DNA from: Pseudomonadota bacterium
GTDB taxonomy: Bacteria > Pseudomonadota > Gammaproteobacteria > Xanthomonadales > Xanthomonadaceae
Length of the DNA: 64,000 nucleotides
Reading direction: 5' to 3'
NCBI GenBank assembly: GCA_021821195.1
Contig: JAKACT010000001.1
Location: 124,001 to 188,000 of the forward strand
Positions 33,242-41,664 of this stretch are shown piece by piece. Each line of letters starts with the position of its first letter. Positions within the stretch are counted from its first letter, which is position 1. Both the position numbers and the translations under genes were made by a program. Below the pieces are notes generated by a model, which saw only the letters and a list, made by a program, of their open reading frames with translations, did no database searches and was not told where the DNA came from.

Positions 33242-33688
33242 TCAGGGCTTGCAGTCGGATGCGCTGCGCACGCAGCGGTTGCCGTAGACGCACCATGTGT
33301 GGCCGGAGGCGCATTGGCTGGAGTCTGCTGCCGACGTGCGGCACAAGCCGCTGACCGGCTCGCAGGTATAGCCGGAGGCGCCACAGTCGTTGCTGGCACC
33401 GGCACTGCTGGCGCTGCGCGTGGGCGTCGCGCAATAGGCATGCACCAGGCTGCCGCCCTTGCTGGTCCAAGCCGCCAGCGTGGCCCGCAGGTCGCCGTTC
33501 TCATCACGCAGCTGCTGGTTCCGGGCGCGTTCCTGTTCGTACTGGGCCTTGTAGTCGATCGCGGTCGACGCGGCAATCCGCGGTGCCACCATGGGCCGCA
33601 GCACCGGTGCGGCCTGGGCCGCCACCGGCGGCGACAGGCCCGGCAGGGCAGACAGGGACAGGATGAGGGCGGCGATCAGTCTGCGCAT
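33242..33688 (-). CDS. Secreted Cys-rich protein of unknown function
   Basis: A 148-residue protein with a signal peptide (MRRLIAALILSLSALPGLSPPVAAQA). A short coiled-coil region (YKAQYEQERARNQQLRDE) follows, then a C-terminal Cys-rich segment with eight cysteines (about residues 85-147; YTCEPVSGLC, then CASGHTWCVYGNRCV) suggesting four disulfides. The family is not recognised. It may be a periplasmic or extracellular factor. The start at 33686-33688 opens the signal peptide. It is monocistronic, convergent with nothing. Confidence 0.75.
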   Translation of the reverse strand: MRRLIAALILSLSALPGLSPPVAAQAAPVLRPMVAPRIAASTAIDYKAQYEQERARNQQLRDENGDLRATLAAWTSKGGSLVHAYCATPTRSASSAGASNDCGASGYTCEPVSGLCRTSAADSSQCASGHTWCVYGNRCVRSASDCKP

Positions 33689-33747
33689 CGGTATTCCCCG
33701 GTCAGCGCACCTAGCGTGCGCAGCGCGAGCATAGCGCCGCGCGGCGG

Positions 33748-34452
33748 TCATGCGTCGATGCAGGCAAGGGCCAGCCGGGCCACCCGCGCGAGCCCCTGCT
33801 CCCGCTCCTCCGGCGGCATGCTGGCGCCGCTGTCCAGGTGATCGCTGACGGCCAGGATCGCCAGCGCGGCGAACCCTTCGCGCATCGCCAGGCCATACAG
33901 CCCGGCCGTCTCCATCTCAACGCCGTGGATGCGGTGCCGGCGCAGGTGCGCCAGCAGCTGCGGGTCGCCGTCATAGAAGCAGTCGGTGCTGAACACGTGC
34001 GCCAACCGGGCCCGGATGCCCTGCGCGCCGGCGGCGTCCACCGCGGCGCGCAGCAGCCCGAAATCCGCGCAGGTGGACAGGTCATGGCCGCCGAACTGCA
34101 TCCGGTTGAAGCGCGAATCGGTGCTGCCCGACTGCGCCAGCAGCACGTCGCCAACGGCCACCTCGCCCACCCCGCCGCAGGTGCCGACGCGGATGATCCG
34201 GCGCACGCCGTAGCTGCGCACCAGTTCGGTCACGTAGATCGCGGTAGACGGAATGCCCATGCCGCCCCCCATCACCGTCACATGCCTGCCCTGCCATTGG
34301 CCGGTATAGCCCAGCATGTTGCGGCGCGCGTTCACCTGCACCGGGGCCTCGAGCAGTTCCTGCGCGAGGAAGCGCGCGCGCAGCGGATCGCCCGGCAGCA
34401 GGACCGTGTCGGCGATCGCGCCGACGCCAGCGTCGATATGCGTTGTACTCAT
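33748..34452 (-). CDS. deoD: Purine-nucleoside phosphorylase, DeoD type
   Basis: A 234-residue hexameric-type phosphorylase. The phosphate and base sites are LPGDPLRA near residue 19, VGTCGGVGE and the segment GVEMETAGLY with the catalytic Asp in AVSDHLDSG. It cleaves purine (deoxy)nucleosides with phosphate to a base and (deoxy)ribose-1-phosphate. It is the last gene of the deoC-deoB-deoD set; only 3 nt separate it from the deoB stop, so it is co-transcribed. Confidence 0.96.
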   Translation of the reverse strand: MSTTHIDAGVGAIADTVLLPGDPLRARFLAQELLEAPVQVNARRNMLGYTGQWQGRHVTVMGGGMGIPSTAIYVTELVRSYGVRRIIRVGTCGGVGEVAVGDVLLAQSGSTDSRFNRMQFGGHDLSTCADFGLLRAAVDAAGAQGIRARLAHVFSTDCFYDGDPQLLAHLRRHRIHGVEMETAGLYGLAMREGFAALAILAVSDHLDSGASMPPEEREQGLARVARLALACIDA

Positions 34453-34455
34453 GGA

Positions 34456-35661
34456 TCAGTCCGTCAGGAAGCAGTGGCCCTCCGCCAGCGGCGGCAGGCC
34501 CAGATGGGTGGCGATGCCCTGGCCGAGGTCGGCAAAGCTGTCGCGCCGGCCCAGCGCACGCGGCGCCAGTCCGGGACCGCAGGCCAGCAGCGGCACGCGT
34601 TCGCGGGTGTGGTCGCTGCCCGGCCAGCTGGGATCGCAGCCGTGGTCGGCGCTCAGCACCAGCAGGTCGCCGGGGTGCAGCACCGCCAGCAGCTCCGGCA
34701 GGCGCGCATCGAAATGCTCCAGCGCCGCGGCATAGCCGAGGGCATCGCGGCGGTGGCCGTAGACGCTGTCGAAATCGACGAAATTGGTGGCGACCAGATC
34801 GCCCTCGCCCGCCTGCGCCAATGCCGCGAGCGTGGCGTCGAACAGTGCATCGTGGCCGCTGGCCAGCAGCGCCCGGCTCACGCCCCGTGCGGCGAAGATG
34901 TCGCTGATCTTGCCGACCGCATGCACCTGCCCACCCTGCGCGCAGACCGCGTCCAGCAGGGTCGGCCGCGGCGGTGGCAGCGCGTAGTCGTGGCGGTTGC
35001 CGGTACGCCGGAAATCCTCGGGACCATGACCGGTGAACGGCCGCGCGATCACCCGGCCGATGTTGTACGGCGCCAGCAGTTCGCGCGCGATCCGGCAAAC
35101 TTCGTACAGGCGCTCCAGCCCGAATGCGTCCTCATGCGCGGCGATCTGCAGCACCGAATCGGCCGAGGTGTAGACGATGGGTTTGCCGCTGGCAATGTGT
35201 TCCTGCCCCAGCTTCGCAATGATCTCGGTGCCGGAGGCGTGGCAGTTACCCAGCACGCCCGGCAGCCCGGCCTGTTCGACCAGCGCATCGAGCAGTTCGG
35301 CGGGAAAGCTGTCAGTGGCGGCTTTGAACAATCCGAACGGCTCGTGCAGCGTCACCCCGGCGCTTTCCCAGTGGCCGGACGGCGTGTCCTTGCCGCGGGC
35401 GCGCTCGTCCATGCACCCCCACTGCGCCTGCGCGGCTGGCATGTCCTCGAAGCCGGGAGCGATGCGCCTGCTGGCCAGCGCATGCGCCTGCGGCAACCCA
35501 AGCCGGGTCAGGTTGGGGATGCGCAGCGGTCCGCGCGCCTCCTGCGCGCAGGCGTCGGCGATATGGCCGAAGGTATCGGCGCCGGCATCGCCGTAGTCGG
35601 CAGCATCGACGGCGCCGCCGATCCCCAGCGAATCCAGCACCAGCCAGATGGCGCGGGCCAC
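34456..35661 (-). CDS. deoB: Phosphopentomutase
   Basis: A 401-residue enzyme of the alkaline phosphatase superfamily. The metal site begins VLDSLGIGGAVDAADYGDAGADT, the phosphorylated Thr is in GKDTPSGHWE, and the closing metal ligands are in SADHGCDP and the final His in SDHTRERVP. It interconverts (deoxy)ribose-1-phosphate and -5-phosphate, linking DeoD to DeoC. It follows deoC by 3 nt and precedes deoD by 3 nt. Confidence 0.96.
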   Translation of the reverse strand: MARAIWLVLDSLGIGGAVDAADYGDAGADTFGHIADACAQEARGPLRIPNLTRLGLPQAHALASRRIAPGFEDMPAAQAQWGCMDERARGKDTPSGHWESAGVTLHEPFGLFKAATDSFPAELLDALVEQAGLPGVLGNCHASGTEIIAKLGQEHIASGKPIVYTSADSVLQIAAHEDAFGLERLYEVCRIARELLAPYNIGRVIARPFTGHGPEDFRRTGNRHDYALPPPRPTLLDAVCAQGGQVHAVGKISDIFAARGVSRALLASGHDALFDATLAALAQAGEGDLVATNFVDFDSVYGHRRDALGYAAALEHFDARLPELLAVLHPGDLLVLSADHGCDPSWPGSDHTRERVPLLACGPGLAPRALGRRDSFADLGQGIATHLGLPPLAEGHCFLTD

Positions 35662-35664
35662 GGC

Positions 35665-36402
35665 TCAGCCGCCCAGCTCGGCCAGCAGCGCATCGAACAG
35701 CGCGCTGGCGCCAATGCGGAAGCGCGCCGGCGTCACCCAGTCGGCACCCAGCCGCGCCTGCGCCAGCGACAGGTAGACCCGCGCATCGGCCAGCGTGCGG
35801 ATGCCGCCCGCGGCCTTGAAACCGCAGCGTCCACCGCGCGCGGCAATGGCATCCAGCATCACCGCCGCCGCCTCGGGCGTGGCGTTCACCGGCACCTTGC
35901 CGGTGGAGGTCTTGAGGAAGTCCACCCCGGCATCCAGCCCCAGTTCGCAGGCCTGACGGATCAGTGCCGGCGTATCCAGCTCGCCGGTCTCGAGGATCAG
36001 CTTGAGCGCAATGTCCGGCCCGCAGGCGCCACGGCACGCCTCCACGCCAGCGCGGGCGCGAGCCACGTCGCCCGCCTGCAGCGCGCGCCAAGGCAGCACC
36101 ATGTCGACCTCGTCGGCGCCGGCGGCAATGGCGCGGCGGGTTTCCCGCGCGATCCGCTGCGGGTCGTCGGCGCCTTCGGGGAAGTTGACCACGGTCGCCA
36201 CCTTCACCGCCGTGCCGGCCAGCGCCTCGCGGGCGGTGGTGATGTGTTCGGGATAGATGCAGACCGCCGCCGGCAGCCCGTGCGCGCTGCGTGCGGCGGC
36301 GCACAGGCTGCGGATGCGGGCGGGCGTGTCGTCCTCGCCCAGGCTGGTCAGGTCGAGCAGGCCGAGTACGCGCGCGGCGGGAAATAGTTCGATGGTGGAC
36401 AT
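35665..36402 (-). CDS. deoC: Deoxyribose-phosphate aldolase
   Basis: A 245-residue TIM-barrel aldolase. The Schiff-base lysine is in DFLKTSTGK and the second conserved lysine in GFKAAGGIRT; DEVDMVLPW precedes them. It splits deoxyribose-5-phosphate to acetaldehyde and glyceraldehyde-3-phosphate. The ATG at 36400-36402 (MSTIELFPA) gives a normal length; the longer frame has no family match. The set deoC-deoB-deoD is complete for purine deoxyribonucleosides, but no deoA (thymidine phosphorylase) lies beside it. Confidence 0.96.
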   Translation of the reverse strand: MSTIELFPAARVLGLLDLTSLGEDDTPARIRSLCAAARSAHGLPAAVCIYPEHITTAREALAGTAVKVATVVNFPEGADDPQRIARETRRAIAAGADEVDMVLPWRALQAGDVARARAGVEACRGACGPDIALKLILETGELDTPALIRQACELGLDAGVDFLKTSTGKVPVNATPEAAAVMLDAIAARGGRCGFKAAGGIRTLADARVYLSLAQARLGADWVTPARFRIGASALFDALLAELGG

Positions 36403-36539
36403 GGCAGGCCCGGTTGCGGATCGCCGCCAGTCTAGGCCGCGCCACCGCGCCGGACATTGATCTGCGGCAAGTTCGCCGCCGGCCCACGTAATCCGGCGGA
36501 TTTGCATTACAGTCAATCGCCCACGCCCGACCGTTCGCC

Positions 36540-37382
36540 ATGGCACCGAGCCTGCCGCCGCTTTCGCAAGTCCTGGACCTGTTGCCCGATGCGGTCTGCA
36601 TCGTGGACGAACGCGGCCACCTGCTGTTCGTCAACGCCGCCTTCGAGCGCCTGCTCGGCCATGCCGCCGACGAAGTGCATGGCCGCCTGCTGTTCGACTT
36701 CATCCATCCGGACGACCGCGACGCCACCGAGCGACAGGCGCGCGCGCTGATGGCCGGCGGCGGCGAGCGCCATTTCCGCAATCGCTACCTGCACCGGCAG
36801 GGCCACGCCGTGGACCTGCTGTGGTCGGCGCACTGGCTGCCCGAACAGCGCCTGCGCATCGGCGTGGCGCGCGAGATCGGCGAACTGCGGCGCGCCGAGC
36901 GCGAGCTGGAACACCACGCCAACCACGACCCGCTGACCGGACTGGCCAACCGCCGCCGGCTGGAGCAGGCGCTACGCAACGCCTTGGCCGAGGCGGCTGA
37001 AAGCGGGGGCCAGGTATCGCTGCTTTTCCTCGACCTGACCGGCTTCAAGCAGGTCAACGACCGCGGCGGCCACGAGGCCGGCGACCGCGTCCTGTGCGAG
37101 GTGGCAAGGCGGCTGCAGCAGGGCGTGCGCCAGGTCGATTTGGTCGCGCGCGTCGGCGGCGACGAATTCGTGGTGCTGCTGCCCGGCTGCGATGCCGAAC
37201 ATGCCCGCGGCATGGCGCAGCAACTGTGCCAACAGCTGCGCGTGCCGTGCACGCTGGGCGATGGCCCGCTGCGGATGCACGCCAGCATCGGCATCGCCAC
37301 CTTCCCGGCCGACGCCCAGACCCCGGAAGCGCTGCTCGCGCATGCGGACAAGGCGATGTACGCCAGCCGCGTTTGCCGCTGA
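36540..37382 (+). CDS. PAS-GGDEF diguanylate cyclase (cytoplasmic)
   Basis: A 280-residue protein. A PAS domain covers about 8-110 (LDLLPDAVCIVDERG, then VNAAFERLLGHAADEV and FDFIHPDDR), followed by a GGDEF domain with LDLTGFKQVND, in which the usual DxD is DLT, and GGDEF at 206-210. The metal-site Asp of the first motif is therefore only partly conserved, but the active site is intact. There is no membrane segment. It is predicted to make c-di-GMP in response to a signal sensed by the PAS domain. Confidence 0.93.
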   Translation: MAPSLPPLSQVLDLLPDAVCIVDERGHLLFVNAAFERLLGHAADEVHGRLLFDFIHPDDRDATERQARALMAGGGERHFRNRYLHRQGHAVDLLWSAHWLPEQRLRIGVAREIGELRRAERELEHHANHDPLTGLANRRRLEQALRNALAEAAESGGQVSLLFLDLTGFKQVNDRGGHEAGDRVLCEVARRLQQGVRQVDLVARVGGDEFVVLLPGCDAEHARGMAQQLCQQLRVPCTLGDGPLRMHASIGIATFPADAQTPEALLAHADKAMYASRVCR

Positions 37383-37395
37383 GGCGCTGCCTGCG

Positions 37396-38121
37396 TCAGC
37401 GGATATTGGAGACGGAGTTCTTGGCGGTATCGTGCCTGGTCTTGAGCACGCCGCCCTGCACGCTGAACACCAGCTCGACCTTCACCTTCGGCGGCGCAGT
37501 CCGCACTTGCGTCTTCAAGGTGTCCTTCAACCCGCTGCCGGCGCGCTCGGCGACCACCACCAGCAGGTAGTCGCCGTCAGCCAGCGGCTGGGTGATGTCG
37601 ATGGCGCCTGCCGAAGCGCGCCGACTGGGCAGCAGCGCAGGCGCGGCCTCCGGCCTCTGTCCTGCGGCAGTGGCGGCCATGCGCCCGCTAGCGGCGTAGG
37701 AGGCAGCCGCCGCGCCGCCCCCCTGCCCCGACAGCGACGACACCGCGGCCGAGATGATGCTGCCGCCCGGAAGCGCGCCGCCCAGCAATGCCTGCCGTCC
37801 CGGCGCATCCAGCGGCGACATCCGCAGCGCGCCCAGGTCCACGCGCACGCCGTCACCACCCGGCAACGCGATGAAGCAAGCTTCGCCGCCGCAGCCGACG
37901 TCGATCTCCAACGTCGCGCCCTGCGCCAGCGCGCTGCCTGCGGCGTGCAGGCCGGCGTTGACCTTCTCGCCGAACGTCGCGCCCTGCGCCTGCTTGGCCA
38001 CCGTCACGTTCATCGAAATGCGGTTCGGCATCGAACCGTTGTGGCCGTTGATGCCGCTTGCCGCCGCGGCTGGCAATGCCAGCACCAGCGCCACTACGCC
38101 GACCGGTACGAACGCCTTCAT
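37396..38121 (-). CDS. Secreted Ala/Gly-rich protein of unknown function
   Basis: A 241-residue protein with a signal peptide (MKAFVPVGVVALVLALPAAAASG). Two cysteines (EIDVGCGGEACFI) may form a disulfide. The chain is Ala/Gly-rich with a Ser/Ala/Gly low-complexity patch near 130-150 and ends with a beta-like region (LVVVAERAGSGLKDTLKTQ). Family not recognised. It is convergent with the cyclase gene, 13 nt from it. The start 38119-38121 opens the signal peptide. Confidence 0.7.
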   Translation of the reverse strand: MKAFVPVGVVALVLALPAAAASGINGHNGSMPNRISMNVTVAKQAQGATFGEKVNAGLHAAGSALAQGATLEIDVGCGGEACFIALPGGDGVRVDLGALRMSPLDAPGRQALLGGALPGGSIISAAVSSLSGQGGGAAAASYAASGRMAATAAGQRPEAAPALLPSRRASAGAIDITQPLADGDYLLVVVAERAGSGLKDTLKTQVRTAPPKVKVELVFSVQGGVLKTRHDTAKNSVSNIR

Positions 38122-38277
38122 GTCGCCACCTGGGTTTGCCTGACGGTGGGCGAGACTAAGCGCGCACCGGCGGCGTACGTCAAGCACCGTTCGTCGCTGG
38201 CCGGTCCCGGCGTGGGCGGCCGTTCACCTGCCAGGGGGATCCACAACGACCATGCGGCCAAACCGCAGGAGCACGCG

Positions 38278-39804
38278 ATGCCCAGGATCGAACGGCCCTT
38301 CTTCCCCATCATCTACGTCCGCGGCTACGCGATGACCCGCGACGAAATCGTGCAGACCACCTCGACGCCCTACATGGGCTTCGAGGCCGGCTCCACCAAG
38401 ATCCGCCAGGCCCAGGACGGCAGCATCGTCAAGTTCGTGTTCGAGTCGCCGCTGGTGCGGCTGATGAAGGACTACGGCTACCGCGACGTGTACGCCTCCG
38501 GTGCGGAGCAGCTTGGCACGCTGCCAGCGCGCAGCCTGGTCATCCATCGCTATTACGACGAGGCCGACCCAGCCTTCGGCACCGGCAAGGCGCCCTCGAT
38601 CCCGGACGCCGCCAAGGCGCTGGGGCTGCGCATCGCCCGGCTGCGCGACAGCGTCTGCGGCAACGACGCTGCTGCGCGCAAGGCCTTCCGCGTGCACCTG
38701 GTCGCGCACTCGATGGGCGGACTGATCGTCCGCTGCCTGCTGCAGAACCCGGAGGTCGCCAGCGCCGACGTGCGCGCGATGGTCGACAAGGTGTTCACCT
38801 ACGCCACCCCGCACAACGGCATCGAGGTGGGCGGCATCAACGTACCCGGCTTCCTGTCGATCAACGACATGGACAATTTCAGCCGCCCAGTGATGGCCAA
38901 GTACCTGAAGGTGCCCAAGGACAAGGTCAACACGCTGGGCGATTCGGGTTTCCCACCCGAGCGCTTCTTCTGCCTCGTCGGCACCAACAGCCGCGACTAC
39001 GCGGTGGCGCATGGCCTGTCCTCGCTGGCCGTCGGGCAGATGAGCGATGGGCTGGTGCGGATCGAGAACGCCTACGTGGCCGGCGCCCCGCGTGCGTTCG
39101 TGCATCGCAGCCACAGCGGCTACTTCGGCATCGTCAATTCCGAGGAGGGCTACCAGAACCTCGCCCGCTTCCTGTTCGGCGACCTGTGCGCCACCGGCAG
39201 GCTGGATATCGAGGCGCTGCCCTTCCCGCCCGAGATCGAGCGCGCGCGCAAGGCCGGCAAGAAAATCGAATCGTCGTACTACATCGAAGCCACGGTGGCC
39301 CCGCGCGGCGCCTACACCTACGACCTGACCGCGCGCACCAAGGGCCAGGAGAGCGCGGTGCGGCGGCAATATCCGGAGTTGTTCGACAACGACGGCAAGC
39401 TGATCCGCAACGCCCGCGCGCCCACCCTGTTCTCGGTGTTCCTGGACACCTCGAAGATCACCGCCGGCAGCGAGGTGGCGTTCTCGATCGAGCTGGCGGT
39501 GTCGAACGCCGGCTACGAGGTCGACGGCGCGCTGTTCCTGAAGCAGCACATCCCCGGCGAATACCTGTTCCGCAACACGCTGGTGCTATTCGCCAAGCAG
39601 GACGAGGGCGGCGAGTGGAAGTTGCGCTACGTCTGGGCCGACGAGCACTGGGCCACTGGCCCGAAGACCGAGGCCGAAGTGTTGGCATTGGGAAAGAAGG
39701 CGATCGGCATCGCCCAGCAGTCGCCGTCGGCGTTCTCGGTACCGCTGGCGTCGGCGAAGGGATTCCGCGCCGCGCTGCAAATCGCCCTGTCGGCGTGGGC
39801 ATGA
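38278..39804 (+). CDS. Alpha/beta hydrolase, lipase/esterase-like, with C-terminal beta domain
   Basis: A 508-residue protein. Near the N-terminus FFPIIYVRGYAM is a typical oxyanion strand of lipase-like hydrolases, and the nucleophile elbow is LVAHSMGGLIV (AHSMGG) at about residue 143; a catalytic His is plausible in HRSHSGYFG. After about residue 330 the chain looks like a separate beta domain (TYDLTARTKGQES and VAFSIELAVSNAGY). There is no signal peptide, so it is cytoplasmic or exported by another route. The ATG at 38278 follows AGGAG. The substrate is unknown. Confidence 0.8.
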   Translation: MPRIERPFFPIIYVRGYAMTRDEIVQTTSTPYMGFEAGSTKIRQAQDGSIVKFVFESPLVRLMKDYGYRDVYASGAEQLGTLPARSLVIHRYYDEADPAFGTGKAPSIPDAAKALGLRIARLRDSVCGNDAAARKAFRVHLVAHSMGGLIVRCLLQNPEVASADVRAMVDKVFTYATPHNGIEVGGINVPGFLSINDMDNFSRPVMAKYLKVPKDKVNTLGDSGFPPERFFCLVGTNSRDYAVAHGLSSLAVGQMSDGLVRIENAYVAGAPRAFVHRSHSGYFGIVNSEEGYQNLARFLFGDLCATGRLDIEALPFPPEIERARKAGKKIESSYYIEATVAPRGAYTYDLTARTKGQESAVRRQYPELFDNDGKLIRNARAPTLFSVFLDTSKITAGSEVAFSIELAVSNAGYEVDGALFLKQHIPGEYLFRNTLVLFAKQDEGGEWKLRYVWADEHWATGPKTEAEVLALGKKAIGIAQQSPSAFSVPLASAKGFRAALQIALSAWA

Positions 39805-39840
39805 GCCGGCCGTGGCGGCCGGCGCCACGCGCGCGGCGCC

Positions 39841-40113
39841 TCAGGCGTGCAGGGGCATCAGCGATGCGTGCAGGTGGGCGGTTTCCAGCATGTGGCGCAG
39901 GCGCGCCTCGACCAACCGCAGGTCATCCAGCTGCTGCGGTGCGTATAGCGTGTAGATCGGCCGGTTGCGCTGGCCTTCGGCTGGTTCCTTGCGACTGACG
40001 CCGATGTTGCCGGTCCCGCTGGCCTGCGCCCACAGCCTGCGCAGTGCGTGCGGCCCAATGCTCTCGTCCTTCCCCAGCGTGAAGGTGAACATCGCGATCT
40101 GATGGCTTGGCAT
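39841..40113 (-). CDS. Conserved-looking small protein of unknown function
   Basis: A 90-residue protein, no signal peptide, beginning MPSHQIAMFTFTLGKD. It ends with a helical stretch (LRLVEARLRHMLETAHLHA). Composition and codon pattern look like a real gene, and AAGGAG precedes the ATG at 40111-40113. The family is unknown. It is convergent with the hydrolase gene. Confidence 0.6.
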   Translation of the reverse strand: MPSHQIAMFTFTLGKDESIGPHALRRLWAQASGTGNIGVSRKEPAEGQRNRPIYTLYAPQQLDDLRLVEARLRHMLETAHLHASLMPLHA

Positions 40114-40503
40114 GCTGGTACTCCTTGCGGTTCTGGAGTATGCGCCTTCCCCGCGGGCTTTCCCGGCGGCTTTCCGGCCGGCTCCAGCCCCGCAGCCAAC
40201 CGCCGCGGATGGAAGTCTCTGCCACATTGGAGTAGGATGGCGCAAGGCCCCCGCGCCACCGCGCGTTTCGTCCGACGCCTGCGCGTCGCGCGCCTCGCTC
40301 CCTTTCACGCGCCCTGCACTGCTGCGGGGCGGCTTTCGATTGCCCCTGCGGGCGCCCGCCGCGGTCACCGCCGGGGCGGCCCCGCAAGTCCTGCGCAGAT
40401 CCGCACGTCAAGCCCGCTTGCCGCCCGGGGCGCACACCTCCAACACGCCGCGAGCGCCATGCCCGCGTCGTCCGCTCACGCCATCAAGCCACAGGAGGCC
40501 CGC
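40114..40503. other. Space of 390 nt without a recognised gene
   Basis: This GC-rich stretch separates the divergent small genes at 39841 and 40504. I see no ORF with a credible ribosome site, no tRNA, and no clear hairpin with a T run. It must hold the promoters of both flanking genes. Confidence 0.5.
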
Positions 40504-40782
40504 ATGCCACGACCCAGGAAAGTAGCCGAAAGCGAACCCAAGCAGCCGCTGCCCGCGACCAAGACCAGCCATCTGTTCCAAGGCCGCAAGCCGGCGGAAC
40601 GCGGCGGCGCGCTCACCCGCGAACGCATCGCCGAACACATGGACGCCTTCCGCAAGGCCGGCGGCACCATCGAAGTGCTGGGCACCACCCGCGCCCTGCA
40701 GCGCATCGGCCTGCCTGCGGAGGCCCAACCCGCGCCGCCGGCCGCACCCACCGCCGGGCGCTCGCGCAAATCCACCCGCTGA
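40504..40782 (+). CDS. Small basic protein of unknown function
   Basis: A 92-residue basic protein (MPRPRKVAESEPKQPLPATK) with a more ordered centre (GALTRERIAEHMDAFRKAGGTIEVLG) and a Pro/Ala-rich tail. The ATG at 40504 is preceded by AGGAG. It is followed 14 nt later by another small basic gene and so may share its transcript. The family is not recognised, though similar short proteins occur in related genomes. Confidence 0.68.
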   Translation: MPRPRKVAESEPKQPLPATKTSHLFQGRKPAERGGALTRERIAEHMDAFRKAGGTIEVLGTTRALQRIGLPAEAQPAPPAAPTAGRSRKSTR

Positions 40783-40796
40783 CCCAGGAGTTCCCG

Positions 40797-40991
40797 TTGG
40801 CAAAGCCAAACTATGCGTTCGAAAAGCGCCAGCGCGAGCTGGCCAAGAAGAAGAAGCAGGACGAAAAAGACGCCCGCAAGCGCGAAGCCCGCGCCGCAGA
40901 GACGGGGCCTGAATCCGCAGCGGAGCCTGCCCCGGCAGCGGCACCGGCGCAGGCCGGCCCGCGCGTGCACCTGCGCAAATCCGCGGAGTAA
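40797..40991 (+). CDS. Small Lys/Arg-rich protein with TTG start
   Basis: A 64-residue protein. The start is TTG at 40797-40799, supported by AGGAG six nt upstream and the immediate sequence AKPNYAFEKRQRELAKKKK. About a third of the residues are Lys, Arg, Glu or Asp, and the tail is Pro/Ala-rich. Short proteins beginning like this recur in proteobacteria without known function. The charge suggests nucleic-acid or ribosome contact. Confidence 0.75.
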   Translation: MAKPNYAFEKRQRELAKKKKQDEKDARKREARAAETGPESAAEPAPAAAPAQAGPRVHLRKSAE

Positions 40992-41009
40992 ACCGGCGCC
41001 GGGCCGGGG

Positions 41010-41567
41010 TCAGCGCGCCGCGTAGCGGAACAGCGCCCCGGCCAGCAGCCACGGCAGCGCGAAACAGGCCGTCAGCGCCAGTTCGCGTTGGTCGAAGCCA
41101 CCGAGGGCGATTGCAATGCCAACCGCGGCCAACTGCGCCAGCGCGGCGGCGAACATCGCGTTCGCCATGCCGGCCGCGCGGAAGCGCGCCAGCAGGCTAC
41201 CCAGCCCGGCGATGCCCAACACCCCGGCGAACATCAGGTTGGCCAAGTTGCCTTCGCTGCCCAGCATGCCGACCGCCAGGTTGACCCAGATCGTCAGGAA
41301 TCCGGCCAGCACCGCGACGCCGAAGCCTGCGCGATAGGCCAGCGGCCCACCTAGCCAAGCAGCAAACTCGTACAGGCCGCAGGCTGCCACCAACAACACC
41401 CCCATCGCCGCGAAGTCCAGCGCCGTCCAGTCCACCCCGGCCTGCGGATACAGCCGCATCACCAGCGCCGGCAACAGCAGCAGGCAGGCCGCGCCGCCCC
41501 AGGCCAACGGGCGCAAGCGATGCTTCCCGCCGGCGCCGCCATTTCCCGTCACCGCCGTTCCGTGCAT
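41010..41567 (-). CDS. Membrane protein of unknown function
   Basis: A 185-residue protein with five or six hydrophobic segments (about 25-40, 50-68, 78-98, 105-125, 133-150 and 160-178) and short loops, so it is an integral membrane protein. No family motif is visible. The ATG at 41565-41567 is weakly supported. It lies in the same direction as the COG4705-type gene upstream, about 97 nt after it, but may be a separate transcript. Confidence 0.6.
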   Translation of the reverse strand: MHGTAVTGNGGAGGKHRLRPLAWGGAACLLLLPALVMRLYPQAGVDWTALDFAAMGVLLVAACGLYEFAAWLGGPLAYRAGFGVAVLAGFLTIWVNLAVGMLGSEGNLANLMFAGVLGIAGLGSLLARFRAAGMANAMFAAALAQLAAVGIAIALGGFDQRELALTACFALPWLLAGALFRYAAR

Positions 41568-41664
41568 CGCCCTGTCCCGTGCTTGTCGAGGATCGCCAGC
41601 ATCCCATGCGTGGATGGGCGCGGCATGGCGCGCCTGTGAAGCGGGCGCGAAGTGCGGCGGCCAG

